The position numbers and the translations under genes are program-made. Shown in pieces: positions 1-6,067 of a stretch of DNA of 9,101 nucleotides; the first letter of the stretch is position 1; each line of letters opens with the position of its first letter. The notes beneath the pieces are model-generated. The model did no database searches and was not told where the DNA came from. It saw only the letters and a program-made list of their open reading frames with translations. This DNA is from Bacillota bacterium (lineage in GTDB: Bacteria; Bacillota; Negativicutes; Sporomusales; UBA7701). Location of the stretch: the NCBI GenBank assembly GCA_023415075.1, contig JAEZLU010000073.1:1-9101 (forward strand), given 5' to 3'.

Positions 1-218
1 TGGCTACGGCGGAGGCCCGTTTCGCCAACTGCCTCGACCGCCTGCAGCCGCTGCTGCTGAACTACCACAGCGACGGCCACACCTGGAAAAAGCCGGGGGT
101 CAACCGGGCTAAAGTGCTCAAGCGCAACCAGGTGTCGCAGGAAAACGCCCCCCGTCTCTGGCGGCTGGCCTGCGAACTGATCGACGACTCGGTCAAGCAG
201 GGGCTGCTGAAACCCTGA
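1..218 (+). CDS. HD-domain hydrolase (YfbR/HDDC2-like), C-terminal part
   Basis: Only the last 71 codons are present, read from base 3 to a TGA at 216-218; the gene starts before the window. The visible protein contains the segment FANCLDRLQPLLLNY, followed by a basic stretch with HTWKK and a helical tail ending in DDSVKQGLLKP. The pattern of an aspartate inside an 'ALDRLQPLLLNY'-type helix followed by 'G.TWKK.GV' is typical of the C-terminal part of the HD_3 family. These are metal-dependent phosphohydrolases that include 5'-deoxynucleotidases of the YfbR/HDDC2 kind. The HD motif itself lies upstream and cannot be checked. The gene converges with the deacetylase gene on the other strand. No convincing terminator follows the stop; there is only a weak 5-bp repeat (219-223 / 238-242). 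The family call is fairly safe. The substrate is unknown. Confidence 0.72.
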   Translation, partial: ATAEARFANCLDRLQPLLLNYHSDGHTWKKPGVNRAKVLKRNQVSQENAPRLWRLACELIDDSVKQGLLKP

Positions 219-251
219 CGGGAGCTTTACAAACTAGTCCCGGCCGCAATT

Positions 252-696
252 GGGCCTGTTGACAAACTGGTTTAAGGTCAAAACAAGCAAAATGGCATTG
301 ACAAGTCCAGCAATTAGGAGGATTTGTCAATGCCTATATTTATTACGAAGGATTTTGTCAGCAGGCTCTTCTAGGCCGCTTTCTCCGTTCCTCCAGGCGC
401 GGAGGCCGCGAGGCGCGCTTGCGATTGGTGGAGGCCGAATACGCGCCGTTGGCGATGCGGTCTTAGCGATCGCGGCGCGAGCATCCATGGACGGACGCGA
501 GAGGAATCAAGGGTCATGGACGACACTCGATGACGGCGCCCGCGGCGCAAGACCCAAGCCTAGGGCGCGTTCGGCCGGAGCCTGGAGCAAAAGCCTCGCG
601 GCCTGCACACGGCCTGGTGCCGGTGCCGGCTGTTTCCCGTCTTTTCCCTTCCCGTACGCTCAGGCGACGGCCTTACTACAGTTTGTCAACAGGACC
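252..696. repeat. Segment bounded by an 18-bp near-perfect inverted repeat
   Basis: Bases 255-269 (CCTGTTGACAAACTG) are the exact reverse complement of 679-693 (CAGTTTGTCAACAGG). With one mismatch the match extends to 252-269 versus 679-696, or 17 of 18 positions. The enclosed 409 bases encode no recognisable protein. Inside are a 15-bp hairpin (294-334), a CGCGG/CCGCG hairpin (398-410), a hairpin at 432-463 with a CGCC-GTT-GGCG tip, and the palindrome GCGATCGC (466-473). No target-site duplication is visible directly outside the repeats. Possible readings are a MITE-like element with terminal repeats, or a structured RNA of about 445 nt whose ends pair. The repeat is seen directly; its function is inference. 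Confidence 0.55.
294..334. repeat. Strong 15-bp hairpin near the left end of the inverted-repeat segment
   Basis: Bases 294-308 (GGCATTGACAAGTCC) pair with 320-334 (GGATTTGTCAATGCC) over 15 positions, with one G-U pair and an 11-base loop. No T-run follows, so it does not look like an intrinsic terminator. It carries the same TTGACAA / TTGTCAA core as the outer inverted repeat. Confidence 0.7.
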
Positions 697-715
697 GATA
701 GTCCGGGGCGGTTTC

Positions 716-1651
716 TTACCAGGCGGGCGGCGTTTCCAGGTTTACCACCCGGAATTCGAAGCCGCGGTCCTTGAACAGGCGGATGATCGCCGGCAGCGCC
801 TTGGCCGTTTCTTCGTGGCCGCGGCCGTCGTGCAACAGCACGATGGCATGGCTCCAGAGGAAGGGCCGCTGCTCCAACTGGTCGGCGACGGTGGCCACCA
901 GGTCGGCCGCCTTGGCCCGCGAGGCGTCGCCGCAATAAATATTCCAGCCGGCCTCAGTGTAGCCGGCTTTCTTGAGTTCCTCCCAGTAGGCCGATGTGAA
1001 GCTGCCGGCCGAGCCGCCGGGGGCCCGGGAGACGAGAGGGCGCACGCCGATCACGCTTTTGATTATATAGTCGGTCCGGTTAAGCTGGCCTATGTAAGCC
1101 ACCGGCGAGCGGTACAGCTCGCGGTAGACATGGTTGTAGGAGTGGTTGCCGATGGCGTGGCCCTCGCCGTATATCTGGCGCAGCGTATCCGGAGCTTTTT
1201 CCACCTGGGTGCCGACCACGAAGAAGGTGCCCTTGACCGCCTCCTGCCGCAGAATTGCCAGGACGGCCGGCGTTACGTCCGGGTCGGGGCCGTCGTCGAA
1301 GGTCAGATAGACGGTGCGTTCGCCGTAGTAGGGCATTACCACCGGCAGGGCGGTAGGCAGCCCGGCCTGGCGGCGCTCGCTCACCGTAAGCTCATCGTAG
1401 GCCGGTTTGCCGGCTGCCGGCAGCTCCGGCTCGGGCTCTGGCTTGGCCGCCAGCATATAGCCGCCCGGCGAAGGGGCGGCCCCGCCGACGGCCGGCGCCT
1501 CTTCAGCGTCCGCTTCGACTTCGACGGCTGCCGGCGGCGGTGGGGCAGGGGCCCGGTAGGCGGCGGAGCTGGCGAGATTGGTCAGGCCGAACAGCAGAAG
1601 AGTGCCACACAGGTAACCGAAGGCGCGAAACAGACGGCGGAATTTGCTCAT
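716..1651 (-). CDS. Membrane-anchored polysaccharide deacetylase (NodB domain, CE4)
   Basis: This 311-residue protein is a CE4 esterase, the family that removes N- or O-acetyl groups from peptidoglycan, chitin-like or xylan-like glycans outside the cytoplasm. Residues 9-31 form a hydrophobic signal-anchor after a basic start. A Pro/Ala/Glu-rich linker follows (about 34-80), and the NodB domain fills about 112-305. Its motifs are visible in order: TFDDGPD (117-123, with D119 the likely base and D120 a metal ligand), HSYNH (170-174, metal histidines), RAPGG (209-213) and LLHDG (272-276, with H274 the likely catalytic histidine). The set looks complete, so the enzyme should be active. The ATG at 1651 follows an AAGAGG site. 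The gene is transcribed away from the PBP gene, consistent with a cell-wall role. The exact substrate cannot be told from sequence. Confidence 0.9.
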   Translation of the reverse strand: MSKFRRLFRAFGYLCGTLLLFGLTNLASSAAYRAPAPPPPAAVEVEADAEEAPAVGGAAPSPGGYMLAAKPEPEPELPAAGKPAYDELTVSERRQAGLPTALPVVMPYYGERTVYLTFDDGPDPDVTPAVLAILRQEAVKGTFFVVGTQVEKAPDTLRQIYGEGHAIGNHSYNHVYRELYRSPVAYIGQLNRTDYIIKSVIGVRPLVSRAPGGSAGSFTSAYWEELKKAGYTEAGWNIYCGDASRAKAADLVATVADQLEQRPFLWSHAIVLLHDGRGHEETAKALPAIIRLFKDRGFEFRVVNLETPPAW

Positions 1652-1704
1652 GGCAGCGCCTCTTACGGTTAAAATATTATGTTAAATAATTCATCGCCGC
1701 CGCG

Positions 1705-1732
1705 AATATTCCTGCGTGAAAAACCCTGTCAA
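1705..1732 (-). promoter_or_regulatory. Candidate promoter of the deacetylase gene
   Basis: Read on the minus strand, TTGACA (1732-1727) is followed after 16 bases by AATATT (1710-1705), a 4/6 match to the -10 consensus. It lies about 55 bases upstream of the deacetylase ATG, inside the 118-bp divergent interval. Confidence 0.4.
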
Positions 1733-1740
1733 CCTCTGGA

Positions 1741-1763
1741 TATACTAAAGGTGACAGGGAGGG
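1741..1763 (+). promoter_or_regulatory. Possible -10 (TATACT) and strong RBS of the PBP gene
   Basis: TATACT at 1741-1746 resembles a -10 element, but no good -35 stands at the right distance, so the promoter call is weak. The ribosome site AGGGAGGG at 1756-1763 lies 6 bases before the ATG at 1770 and firmly supports that start. Confidence 0.35.
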
Positions 1764-1769
1764 ACACTA

Positions 1770-3803
1770 ATGGGCGAAAACAGCCGCGGCGACAACCTGT
1801 GGCAAATTTTCCGGCGCCAATACCTATGGGAAAGCGTGGCCGTCGCGATAGCCGGGTTGCTGCTTCTAAGCTTCGGCTATGCCTATTTCACGCTGCCGCG
1901 TACCGACAACCTTGAGACGCTGCCGATGAAGGCGGCCACCCAGGTGTTCGACATCAACGGCCAGCTTATCGCCAAACTGTTCGAAGAGAACCGGATAGTG
2001 GTGCCGATAAGCAGTGTGTCGTCCTATGTCCCGGTCGCCATCGTCGCCAATGAAGACGTCCGCTTCTATCATCACATCGGCGTCGATCCGATCGGCATCC
2101 TGCGGGCCGTCTGGGTCAACGTCCGCAGCCGCGGCGTGGCCGAGGGCGGCAGTACCATCACTCAGCAGTTGGCCCGCGACCTCTTCCTGACCCAGGAAAG
2201 GACCCTCGGCCGCAAGCTGAAAGAAGCCCTGCTGGCGCTGGTCATTGAAAGCCGTTTCTCCAAACAGGAAATTCTCCAGGCCTACCTCAACCAGGTCTAC
2301 TTCGGCGAAGGTGCCTACGGCATCGAAGCGGCGGCCCAGGTCTACTACGGCAAACACGCCAGCGAACTCAGCCTTGCCGAAAGCGCCATGCTTGCCGGCC
2401 TGCCGCGGGGGCCCCACTTCTTTTCGCCCTACACCGACAGCCGGGCGGCCCTGGCCCGCCGGGGCGAAGTTCTTGCTGGCATGGTCAAGGCCGGCGTCAT
2501 CAGCCAGCAGGACGCCGACGCCGCCCAGCGTCAGCCTGTGGCCCCGGCCGGCAAAAAAAAGCGCACCGTCCAGGCTTCATATTTTCTCGACTATGTGGCT
2601 CACGACCTGGCCGGCCGCTACGGCGCCGTCAGGGTTTATCGCGGCGGCCTCAAAGTCTACACCACCCTCGACATTAAAATCCAGCAGGCGGCCGAAGCCG
2701 TGCTCGGCGACCACCAGGGGGCGGTGCTGGCCATTGACCCCAGGAACGGCCAGATCAGGGCCATGGTTGGCGGCCGCAAATATGAAGAAAGCCAGATCAA
2801 CCGGGTGCTCACCGAGGCTCGCCAGCCCGGCTCGGCCTTCAAGCCGATCGTCTACGCCGTAGCCCTCAATAAAGGCCAGACCGCCAACACTCTCATCGTC
2901 GACGAAAAAATCAACATCGGCGGCTACTCGCCGCAAAACTACGACAAAAAATACCGGGGTCCGATCACCCTCAAAAAAGCCGTCCGCTGGTCGGTCAATG
3001 TCGCTGCCGTCAAAACGGCCCAGCAGGTCGGCATGGACAGCGTTCTGGCCCTGGCCAAAGACCTGGGAATCACCACCCTGGTGCCGGCCGACAACAATCT
3101 GGCCGCCGCTCTCGGCGGTCTGACCGAGGGCGTCAACCTCCTCGAGCTCTGCACCGCCTACACCGCCTTCGCCAACGGCGGCATCATTTCCAAGCCGGTT
3201 GCCGTCATCAAAGTCCTTGACGAGAATGGTCAGCTGCTGGAGGAAGCCCGCCTGGACCAGCGCGGCGTCCTCCAGCCGGAAGTAGCCTATATTCTCACCG
3301 ATATCCTCCGTGGCGTTCTCCTGGACGGCACCGGCACTCCGGCCAACATCGGCCGTCCGGCCGCCGGCAAAACCGGCACCACCGACAACTATGAGACCGC
3401 CTGGTTCGTCGGCTACACCCCTGAGCTGCTGGCAGGCATCTACATCGGCAACGACAACCGCACGCCTGTCGGCATATCAGGTACCGAGGTATCGGCCCTG
3501 TGGGGCCAGATGATGGACAAAGCCCTGACCGGCACCAAAGCCATTGAATTCGCCGCCCCCGCCGACATCGTCACCGGCGTGCCCGTGTGCGCCGATTCCG
3601 GCCGCCTGGCCTTTACCGGTTGTCCGGAAATCGAATACAGCGCCTTCATCCGCGGTACCGAACCGACCGCCGTCGACAACCGGCCGCGCACTGGCCCGCC
3701 AATGCCGCCGCCTGCCGGCCAGCCGGCCGCGCCCGCGCCCTCGCCGCCGGCCGAAAGGCCCCGCTGGCAGCTGCCGCCCTGGCTCAAGTTGCCGGGACTG
3801 TAG
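1770..3803 (+). CDS. Class A penicillin-binding protein, PBP1A family
   Basis: This 677-residue bifunctional peptidoglycan synthase polymerises lipid II (transglycosylase) and cross-links the strands (transpeptidase) at the outer face of the inner membrane. Residues 21-41 form the single membrane anchor. The GT51 domain (about 55-235) shows NEDVRFYHH (94-102, with E95 the catalytic glutamate), GGSTITQQLARDLFL (127-141), and ILQAYLNQVYFGEGAYG (168-184) with E167 as the likely second catalytic glutamate. The transpeptidase domain (about 290-590) shows SAFK (355-358, acyl-ester serine S355), SVN (408-410) and KTGTT (534-538). A Pro/Ala-rich tail runs from about 635 to the end. All catalytic motifs are intact. 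The start is set by AGGGAGGG six bases upstream. It is divergent from the deacetylase, with the TagA-type transferase downstream. Such genes are often named pbpA, mrcA or ponA; I do not choose among them. Confidence 0.95.
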   Translation: MGENSRGDNLWQIFRRQYLWESVAVAIAGLLLLSFGYAYFTLPRTDNLETLPMKAATQVFDINGQLIAKLFEENRIVVPISSVSSYVPVAIVANEDVRFYHHIGVDPIGILRAVWVNVRSRGVAEGGSTITQQLARDLFLTQERTLGRKLKEALLALVIESRFSKQEILQAYLNQVYFGEGAYGIEAAAQVYYGKHASELSLAESAMLAGLPRGPHFFSPYTDSRAALARRGEVLAGMVKAGVISQQDADAAQRQPVAPAGKKKRTVQASYFLDYVAHDLAGRYGAVRVYRGGLKVYTTLDIKIQQAAEAVLGDHQGAVLAIDPRNGQIRAMVGGRKYEESQINRVLTEARQPGSAFKPIVYAVALNKGQTANTLIVDEKINIGGYSPQNYDKKYRGPITLKKAVRWSVNVAAVKTAQQVGMDSVLALAKDLGITTLVPADNNLAAALGGLTEGVNLLELCTAYTAFANGGIISKPVAVIKVLDENGQLLEEARLDQRGVLQPEVAYILTDILRGVLLDGTGTPANIGRPAAGKTGTTDNYETAWFVGYTPELLAGIYIGNDNRTPVGISGTEVSALWGQMMDKALTGTKAIEFAAPADIVTGVPVCADSGRLAFTGCPEIEYSAFIRGTEPTAVDNRPRTGPPMPPPAGQPAAPAPSPPAERPRWQLPPWLKLPGL

Positions 3804-3817
3804 CCATATGGTAAAAT
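3789..3817 (+). promoter_or_regulatory. Candidate promoter for the TagA-type gene
   Basis: TTGCCG (3789-3794) and TAAAAT (3812-3817) are 17 bases apart, with 4/6 and 5/6 matches to consensus. The -35 lies inside the last codons of the PBP gene. Transcription would start near 3824 and give a leader of about 100 bases carrying the hairpins at 3832-3885. Confidence 0.4.
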
Positions 3818-3831
3818 AAAGCGAAGAGCAA

Positions 3832-3885
3832 TTCAGGTGAAGATAAACTTCACACAGCAGCGTGCTTATTTATCGCCCACCTGAA
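3832..3885 (+). promoter_or_regulatory. Leader inverted repeats with two competing hairpins
   Basis: TTCAGGTG (3832-3839) pairs exactly with CACCTGAA (3878-3885), and GATAAA (3842-3847) pairs with TTTATC (3869-3874), forming one long hairpin. The left arm can instead form a local hairpin, GTGAAG (3837-3842) with CTTCAC (3848-3853). The two folds exclude each other. No T-run follows, so this is not a plain intrinsic terminator. It matches no riboswitch class I recognise. Confidence 0.45.
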
Positions 3886-3923
3886 CCTCAAACTTTATTC
3901 CGTAAGACGAAAGGAACAAACGC

Positions 3924-4646
3924 TTGCGAGTATCCGTATTAGGTGTGACGATCGATTCGCTTACAATGGCGGAAGTCGTCGCCAAAGCCGAAGCTTTTAT
4001 CGGCGCCGGCCGGCCCCGCCTCATCGCCACCGCCAACGCCGAAATGGTCATGGTTGCCCAGGAGGACCGGCGACTGGCCGACATCCTGGCCAGGGCCGAC
4101 CTCGTCGTTGCCGACGGCGCCGGCGTTGTCTGGGCGGCCCGCCGGCTGGGGCAGCCGGTGCCCGAACGGGTGGCCGGCTATGACTTGGCCCAGGCCCTTT
4201 TGGCGCGGGCAGCCGAGCGCGGCTGGCGCGTTTTCCTCTTCGGCGGCGCTCCCGGCATCGCTGAAGCGGCGGCCGCCGTCGCCGTCGACCGTTATCCCGG
4301 CCTGACGATTGCCGGCCTGCGTAACGGCTTTTTCACCGCCGCCGACGAAGACGACATCGTCGCCGCCATCAAAGCCGGCCGGCCCCATATCCTGTTCGCC
4401 GCCCTCGGGGTGCCCAAGCAGGAGAACTGGCTGGACCGCCACCTGGCCGAACTGGCCGTACCTGTCGCCATGGGGGTCGGCGGCACCTTCGACGTCATGG
4501 CCGGCGTAGCCAAACGGGCGCCGCTGTGGATGCAGCAGGCCGGGCTCGAATGGCTGTACCGCCTTGCCCGCGAACCCCGCCGCCTTATGAGAATGCTGGC
4601 CTTGCCGCGCTTTGTCCTGCGGGTGTTGGCGGCCAAAAAACATTAG
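3924..4646 (+). CDS. WecG/TagA/CpsF-family glycosyltransferase
   Basis: This 240-residue member of GT family 26 probably transfers a sugar such as N-acetylmannosamine from UDP-sugar to an undecaprenyl-diphosphate-linked GlcNAc at the cytoplasmic face of the membrane. In that role it builds wall polymers or surface polysaccharide. Visible family motifs are ATANAEM (35-41), VVADGAGVVWAARRLG (61-76), ERVAGYDL (81-88), FLFGGAPG (104-111), ALGVPKQENW (160-169) and GVGGTFDVMAG (184-194). The C-terminal segment has RAPLWMQQAGLEWLYRL (198-214). T36 and D64 sit where the reported catalytic Thr and Asp of TagA are expected. The start is TTG at 3924, nine bases after AAAGGA; no in-frame ATG fits better. 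The length matches the family. The acceptor and the donor sugar are not decided by sequence, so I give no symbol. Confidence 0.88.
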   Translation: MRVSVLGVTIDSLTMAEVVAKAEAFIGAGRPRLIATANAEMVMVAQEDRRLADILARADLVVADGAGVVWAARRLGQPVPERVAGYDLAQALLARAAERGWRVFLFGGAPGIAEAAAAVAVDRYPGLTIAGLRNGFFTAADEDDIVAAIKAGRPHILFAALGVPKQENWLDRHLAELAVPVAMGVGGTFDVMAGVAKRAPLWMQQAGLEWLYRLAREPRRLMRMLALPRFVLRVLAAKKH

Positions 4647-4673
4647 ACAAAGGCAAAGCCGGTATATTATAAT
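4644..4673 (+). promoter_or_regulatory. Candidate promoter for psd-pssA
   Basis: TAGACA (4644-4649, 5/6 to -35 consensus) and a perfect TATAAT (4668-4673) are 18 bases apart. The -35 begins with the TAG stop codon of the preceding gene. Transcription would start near 4680, just ahead of the hairpin at 4689-4713. Confidence 0.5.
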
Positions 4674-4688
4674 TATTGAGGAAAATAG

Positions 4689-4717
4689 AGGCAGGGCGGA
4701 TTTTGTCTTGCCTTTTA
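4689..4717 (+). terminator. Terminator-like hairpin in front of psd
   Basis: Bases 4689-4697 (AGGCAGGGC) pair with 4705-4713 (GTCTTGCCT) over nine positions, two of them G-U, with a 7-base loop. The run TTTTATTATT follows at once. It could end transcripts from the upstream gene. It lies downstream of the best psd promoter, so it could also act as an attenuator. The T-run is short, so strength is uncertain. Confidence 0.42.
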
Positions 4718-4754
4718 TTATTAGGCCTCATTCGGGCGCGAAGGGGGTGGATAG

Positions 4755-5393
4755 ATGGTACAAGCGCCTATCGTCAGAGAAGGTTATCTCTATATCGGCA
4801 TCCTGATACTCATAACGGTCATAGTCGCTGTGGCCGTTGACCCATACTGGAGCATTATTCCCGGCGTATTGGCCGCTTTCGTCACCTTCTTCTTCCGCAA
4901 TCCTCAGCGGGCGGTTCCCGGCGACGATACCTGGATCGTCTCCCCGGCCGACGGCACGGTGATGGGCGTCAGCGAGGCCTACGAGGATCAGTTCCTCGAG
5001 GATACCGGCATTAAAGTCACCATTTTCCTGTCGGTCTTCGACGTCCACGTCAACCGCAGCCCGATCGCCGGTGAGATCAAATTTCAGCAATACACCTGCG
5101 GCCGCTTCCGGCCCGCTTACAAAGAATCGGCCGGCTGCGAAAATGAGCGGCACACTATCGGCCTGGAAAATGACAAAATGCGGGTGCTGGTAACCCAAAT
5201 TGCCGGCATCCTGGCCCGCCGGATCGTCTCCTGGGTAACGCTCGGCAGCACCCTGGAGCGGGGCGAGCGTTACGGCATGATCAAGTTCGGCTCATGCACT
5301 GAGCTTGTCATACCGCGGGCGGTGGAAATCCTCGTCAAGAAAGGCGATAAAGTCCGAGGTGGCGAAACAGTGATAGGGAGGCTCAAGGAATGA
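4755..5393 (+). CDS. psd: Phosphatidylserine decarboxylase proenzyme, short form
   Basis: This enzyme decarboxylates phosphatidylserine to phosphatidylethanolamine at the inner membrane, using a pyruvoyl group made by self-cleavage. The 212-residue length fits the short bacterial form (family type II/PSD-B-like) rather than the longer E. coli type. An N-terminal hydrophobic segment (about 11-29, perhaps a second at 33-47) anchors it. SPADG (63-67, with D66 likely in the self-cleavage triad) and FDVHVN (95-100, with H98) are in place. The cleavage site is FGS (178-180), with S180 becoming the pyruvoyl group of the small subunit. The ATG at 4755 follows AGGGGGTGG. The gene overlaps pssA by four bases (ATGA), so the two are translationally coupled and act on consecutive steps. 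Confidence 0.94.
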   Translation: MVQAPIVREGYLYIGILILITVIVAVAVDPYWSIIPGVLAAFVTFFFRNPQRAVPGDDTWIVSPADGTVMGVSEAYEDQFLEDTGIKVTIFLSVFDVHVNRSPIAGEIKFQQYTCGRFRPAYKESAGCENERHTIGLENDKMRVLVTQIAGILARRIVSWVTLGSTLERGERYGMIKFGSCTELVIPRAVEILVKKGDKVRGGETVIGRLKE

Positions 5394-6067
5394 AAAGCTT
5401 TATACCCAACGCCTTAACGGCGTCCAACCTGGTTTTCGGCGTATTCTCGATCGTTGCTACCTATCACGGTCAATACAACGCGGCGGCCCTCTTAATCTTC
5501 GCCGCCATGATTGCCGACGGCCTCGACGGGCGGGCGGCCCGCTACTTCGGCGTAAGCAGCGAATTCGGCAAAGAACTCGACTCTCTGTGCGACCTCGGCT
5601 CGTTCGGCGTCGCTCCGGCCTTTCTCATCTACGCCTTCACCCTCAAGGATTTTGGCTGGCTGGGTGCGGCCGTGGCCGCCGCTTTCGCCACTTGCGGCGC
5701 CCTGCGTCTGGCCAGGTTTAACGTCATGACCGGCGTAATCAAGGGTTACTTCCTTGGCCTGCCCATCCCGGCCGGCGGCTGCGTCGTCGCCACCTTCGTC
5801 ATGATGGGCCTTAAGCCTGCGGGCTTTATCGTGCCGGTGATGGTGGCCGTCGTTGCCTACCTTATGGTCAGTACCGTCAAATACCCCGACTTCAAGGGAA
5901 AAGGGGAGAAGATCCGGCCGGTGCCGGCCGTTCTGGCCCTGGCGCTCGCCGCCTATATCGTTTTTTTGGCGCCGGCGGCCATTTTGTTCGCCCTCTTTTT
6001 CGGCTACGTCATTTTCGGCCTCCTGAACAACGCCTTTGCCCTGCTGGAGACAAAAACGGCGGCTTGA
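5390..6067 (+). CDS. pssA: CDP-diacylglycerol--serine O-phosphatidyltransferase
   Basis: This enzyme makes phosphatidylserine from CDP-diacylglycerol and serine, supplying the substrate for Psd. The 225-residue integral membrane protein shows the CDP-alcohol phosphatidyltransferase signature from residue 43: D43, D46, G47, A50, R51, then G60, D64 and D68. This matches the D-x2-D-G-x2-A-R-xn-G-x3-D-x3-D pattern that binds metal and CDP. Hydrophobic stretches before and after the motif (about 10-25, 30-42, 71-85, 91-108, 125-140, 145-162, 175-195 and 198-215) give the expected multi-pass fold. The ATG at 5390 overlaps the psd stop and is preceded by GGGAGG and AAGGA inside psd. It belongs to the membrane-type (Bacillus-like) PssA, not the E. 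coli phospholipase-D-like type. Confidence 0.94.
   Translation: MKSFIPNALTASNLVFGVFSIVATYHGQYNAAALLIFAAMIADGLDGRAARYFGVSSEFGKELDSLCDLGSFGVAPAFLIYAFTLKDFGWLGAAVAAAFATCGALRLARFNVMTGVIKGYFLGLPIPAGGCVVATFVMMGLKPAGFIVPVMVAVVAYLMVSTVKYPDFKGKGEKIRPVPAVLALALAAYIVFLAPAAILFALFFGYVIFGLLNNAFALLETKTAA

Larger units (their letters stand above)
219..715. other. Intergenic region between convergent genes, no credible gene
   Basis: Nearly 500 bases separate the HD-hydrolase stop from the deacetylase stop. The first 140 bases are relatively AT-rich and the following 300 bases are visibly GC-rich. The open frames here have no recognisable protein family, no good ribosome site and a composition explained by GC-rich sequence, so I do not call a gene. 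The region is not featureless. It contains an inverted-repeat-bounded segment (252-696), a strong hairpin (294-334), several GC hairpins and a pyrimidine-rich stretch around 631-655. A structured RNA or a small non-autonomous mobile element would both fit; the sequence alone does not decide. Confidence 0.6.

Noticed and set aside
250..774. 174-codon open frame on the + strand across the inverted-repeat segment
   Set aside because: No recognisable family, poor ribosome site, arginine/alanine/proline-rich composition typical of chance frames in GC-rich DNA, and its end overlaps the deacetylase gene.
530..1672. 380-codon open frame on the + strand opposite the deacetylase
   Set aside because: It is an antisense shadow. 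The minus-strand frame has all NodB motifs in order, while this one has no family features.
3939..4643. 234-codon minus-strand frame opposite the TagA-type gene
   Set aside because: Antisense shadow of a gene with clear family motifs; GC-rich codon use leaves the opposite frame open.
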